This document shows, one piece after another, positions 62,371 through 64,000 of a DNA stretch of 64,000 bases. Source of the stretch: Paenibacillus sp. DMB5 (GTDB lineage: Bacteria; Bacillota; Bacilli; Paenibacillales; Paenibacillaceae); the NCBI RefSeq assembly GCF_001517085.1, contig NZ_LRAC01000100.1:62001-126000 (forward strand), in the 5' to 3' direction. Below the pieces are notes generated by a model. The model searched no databases and had not been told where the DNA came from. It saw only the letters and a program-made list of their open reading frames with translations. Made by a program: the position numbers and the translations under genes. Numbering within the stretch: position 1 is the stretch's first letter; each line of letters begins with the position of its first letter.

Positions 62371-63279
62371 TTATTTCGCGCCTTCGAGTGCTTTTTCTGC
62401 AAGTGTAAAGTATTCGCCTACGTGGATGGATACGCCGGAAATAGCGTCTGTTTTGCCTTCAGCATCAAGGGCAGGAGCTGCACCCTTGTTATCAAGGAAG
62501 TATTTTTCAGCCAGTGCGATTTCTTCGTGCCATTCAGCGGAAGCGCCGCCGGCTTTCATACCGTATTTACCATCGATGGAATATTGTTTCTTGTCGTCGC
62601 CGGCAGCATTTACACCGCTGAAGTTAACAGCTACAACATTACCGTTAGCTACAGTCAGGGCAACAGTGGATTTCCAGCCGGATTCAGCATCCATTTCGCC
62701 TTCAGCTTTGTAGCCGCCGTCTTTGTAAGGACCAGCTTCTACAGGACCGGCAGCAAGAGCAGCCTGTGCAGCAGCAGTAAAGTCGTTAACATGTACGGAT
62801 ACGCCGGAGATAGCATCAGTGTGTCCTTCAGCATCAGTAGTGATTGCAGCAGGATCTTGTTTTTCGATCAGGAATGCTTCAGCCTTAGCAGCCTGTTCGT
62901 GCCATTCTGCTTGAGCGCCGCCTTTGGCAACGAGACCGTAGTTACCGTCTTCGGATACTTTCTTCTTCAGATCGCCGGCATTTTTAACGTTGAACGCGTT
63001 CCAGTCAGCTTTGGTGATTTTACCGCCTTCTACTGTAAGCAAAGCGTAAGTCTGCCAGCCGGTTTCAGCATCAGCTTCAACAGTACCGAAGTAAGTGCCG
63101 TCTTGGTATTGGCCTGCTTCAGCCGGTGCGTTGGTCGCTGCTTCAGTTGCAGCAGGTGCAGTTGTCTCAGCAGGAGCGTTGGTAGCAGCAGTGTTAGCGG
63201 CGTTGTTGTTGTTTCCGCAGCCTGCAAGCAGGGTGCCCAGAACCAGGGCGCTTGACAAAATTACAGAAGCTTTTTTCAT
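62371..63279 (-). CDS. Lipoprotein with two FMN-binding domains (PplA-like)
   Basis: A 302-residue cell-surface lipoprotein. Signal peptide with lipobox LLAGC (Cys about 21), an Asn/Ala/Thr linker to about 55, then two homologous domains (about 57-175 and 183-300), each ending in TDAISGVSxHV. That motif matches the D-x-x-(S/T)-G-x-(S/T) flavinylation site on which an ApbE-type transferase attaches FMN through the last Ser/Thr. In Listeria the homologous PplA carries electrons outside the membrane. Both domains also keep GxYG and AEWHE blocks. TTTTGGAGG precedes the ATG. No ApbE gene lies in this window. Confidence 0.9.
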   Translation of the reverse strand: MKKASVILSSALVLGTLLAGCGNNNNAANTAATNAPAETTAPAATEAATNAPAEAGQYQDGTYFGTVEADAETGWQTYALLTVEGGKITKADWNAFNVKNAGDLKKKVSEDGNYGLVAKGGAQAEWHEQAAKAEAFLIEKQDPAAITTDAEGHTDAISGVSVHVNDFTAAAQAALAAGPVEAGPYKDGGYKAEGEMDAESGWKSTVALTVANGNVVAVNFSGVNAAGDDKKQYSIDGKYGMKAGGASAEWHEEIALAEKYFLDNKGAAPALDAEGKTDAISGVSIHVGEYFTLAEKALEGAK

Positions 63280-63345
63280 TTGTTATGACCTCCAAAATAG
63301 TTTAAAATATATATATTAAAATGTAAAACATTTTAATAGACTTGG

Positions 63346-63363
63346 AAGTGATATTTATCACTT
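63346..63363 (-). promoter_or_regulatory. Fnr-type site AAGTGATATTTATCACTT upstream of the FMN lipoprotein gene
   Basis: AGTGA-N6-TCACT dyad. A reverse-strand -10 box TACATT lies at 63325-63320, giving a site centre near -41.5 from the expected start. Confidence 0.65.
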
Positions 63364-63508
63364 TATAAATGACAAATGTCACTCTTATTATCGGCATAAG
63401 ACCTGTTTTATTGCAGTACTTTGACACTTATCAGTAAACAAAAGGTAAAATTTTAAACATCTTCTTTCTGCTCCGAAGGCATTTTAGCATAATAAATCGA
63501 TCATACAT

Positions 63509-63524
63509 GTGAAAATAATCACTT
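63509..63524. promoter_or_regulatory. Second Fnr-type site TGTGAAAATAATCACT
   Basis: TGTGA-N6-TCACT, 160 bp further from the lipoprotein gene. No clear -10 box is seen at the right distance in either direction. The rest of 63280-63745 is AT-rich and gene-free. Confidence 0.5.
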
Positions 63525-63745
63525 AAACCTAAATTAATTTATCTGTAAGTAATTTAGCTATGTTTGGATTATATCAAATTTTAGAAAAATTGAACACCCT
63601 CTATTAAAAGACTATTATGTGACAAAATCCGACGTTGCTGTTCTGCTGTTCAGGATTCATTGCCGCGCCGGCGGGTAATAAAACGATAGCACGTGAAGCT
63701 CTGAATATACCTACAACTACAGGGAAACTAAGGAGATGAACATGT

Positions 63746-63949
63746 ATGGACAGCAACGTATTCAAAGGAAAATGGATGCAGATCAAAGGTGAGGCCAAAA
63801 AGCAGTGGGGTCAGCTCACTGACGATGATCTTGATGTAATTGACGGGGAAAAAGATAAATTAATCGGCAAGCTGCAGGAACGCTACGGCCACACAAAGGA
63901 TCAGGCTGAGGAAGAGTACCGTAACTGGGGGCAGTCTGTCCGGAGCTAA
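63746..63949 (+). CDS. CsbD-family stress protein
   Basis: A 67-residue hydrophilic protein of the CsbD family, known as general-stress proteins of Bacilli with no defined activity. The pattern FKGKWMQIKGEAKKQWGQLTDDDL followed by KLIGKLQERYG is diagnostic. AAGGAG lies about 10 bases before the ATG. No convincing sigma-B promoter was found. Confidence 0.9.
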   Translation: MDSNVFKGKWMQIKGEAKKQWGQLTDDDLDVIDGEKDKLIGKLQERYGHTKDQAEEEYRNWGQSVRS

Positions 63950-64000
63950 CGGATCCTTTTACGAAATAACAAGCTAGTCACATTCGCATGAAGAGGCGGT

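Overview
The window reads as chromosome of a Gram-positive, spore-former-type Firmicute, most likely a Paenibacillus. The evidence is moderate-to-high GC genes with strong AGGAGG ribosome sites, LplABC/YesMN-type sugar uptake modules, SLH surface anchoring, a T-box serS leader and class Ib plus class III ribonucleotide reductases. No species can be named from the sequence alone.

Layout. 1-11.1 kb: the end of a cellobiose-phosphorylase-like gene, two tandem arrays of palindromic repeats (periods 51 and 52 bp), then a sugar ABC importer (two permeases and a lipoprotein) with its YesM/YesN-type two-component pair and an AAC(3)-like acetyltransferase. 11.3-24 kb: a histidine phosphatase, an ArsR-type regulator with an MFS exporter, a giant SLH-anchored nuclease/5'-nucleotidase, serS with a T-box leader and an SsuE-like flavin reductase. 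24-28 kb: nrdDG behind a cobalamin riboswitch and NrdR boxes, a thiamine-binding protein and tRNA-Thr. 29.2-38.4 kb: an AT-richer accessory island with a 5'-truncated RHS protein ending in a Hint domain and a colicin-D-like toxin, an immunity gene, a small Rep/XRE/serine-recombinase element, an IS110 element, a second orphan Hint-toxin cassette with immunity gene, and a decayed copy of the Rep element. 38.4-42 kb: nrdIEF. 42.2-50 kb: a double-domain esterase, small membrane ORFs and candidate small RNAs, a sortase-anchored adhesin behind a c-di-GMP-I riboswitch, a lipase-like hydrolase and an HD-GYP phosphodiesterase.

50.1-63.3 kb is the most coherent system. It holds a NusG-II protein, a Gx-type membrane protein, EcfA1-EcfA2-EcfT, a U32 protein, an aminotransferase and a UbiA-type prenyltransferase. 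In the opposite direction it holds a polyprenyl diphosphate synthase with a small partner, a type-II NADH dehydrogenase with a membrane tail, and a lipoprotein with two FMN-binding domains. This is the parts list of a Listeria-type flavin-based extracellular electron transfer locus (Ndh2, DmkA/B, EetA/B, ECF module, PplA). Fnr-like palindromes in the promoter of the lipoprotein suggest oxygen control.

Six otherwise normal genes are each broken by the loss of one G in a short G run. This pattern looks more like systematic sequencing error than like six natural pseudogenes, so those genes are annotated as single CDSs with a frameshift. The RHS gene and the second toxin cassette are different: they look genuinely degraded or rearranged.
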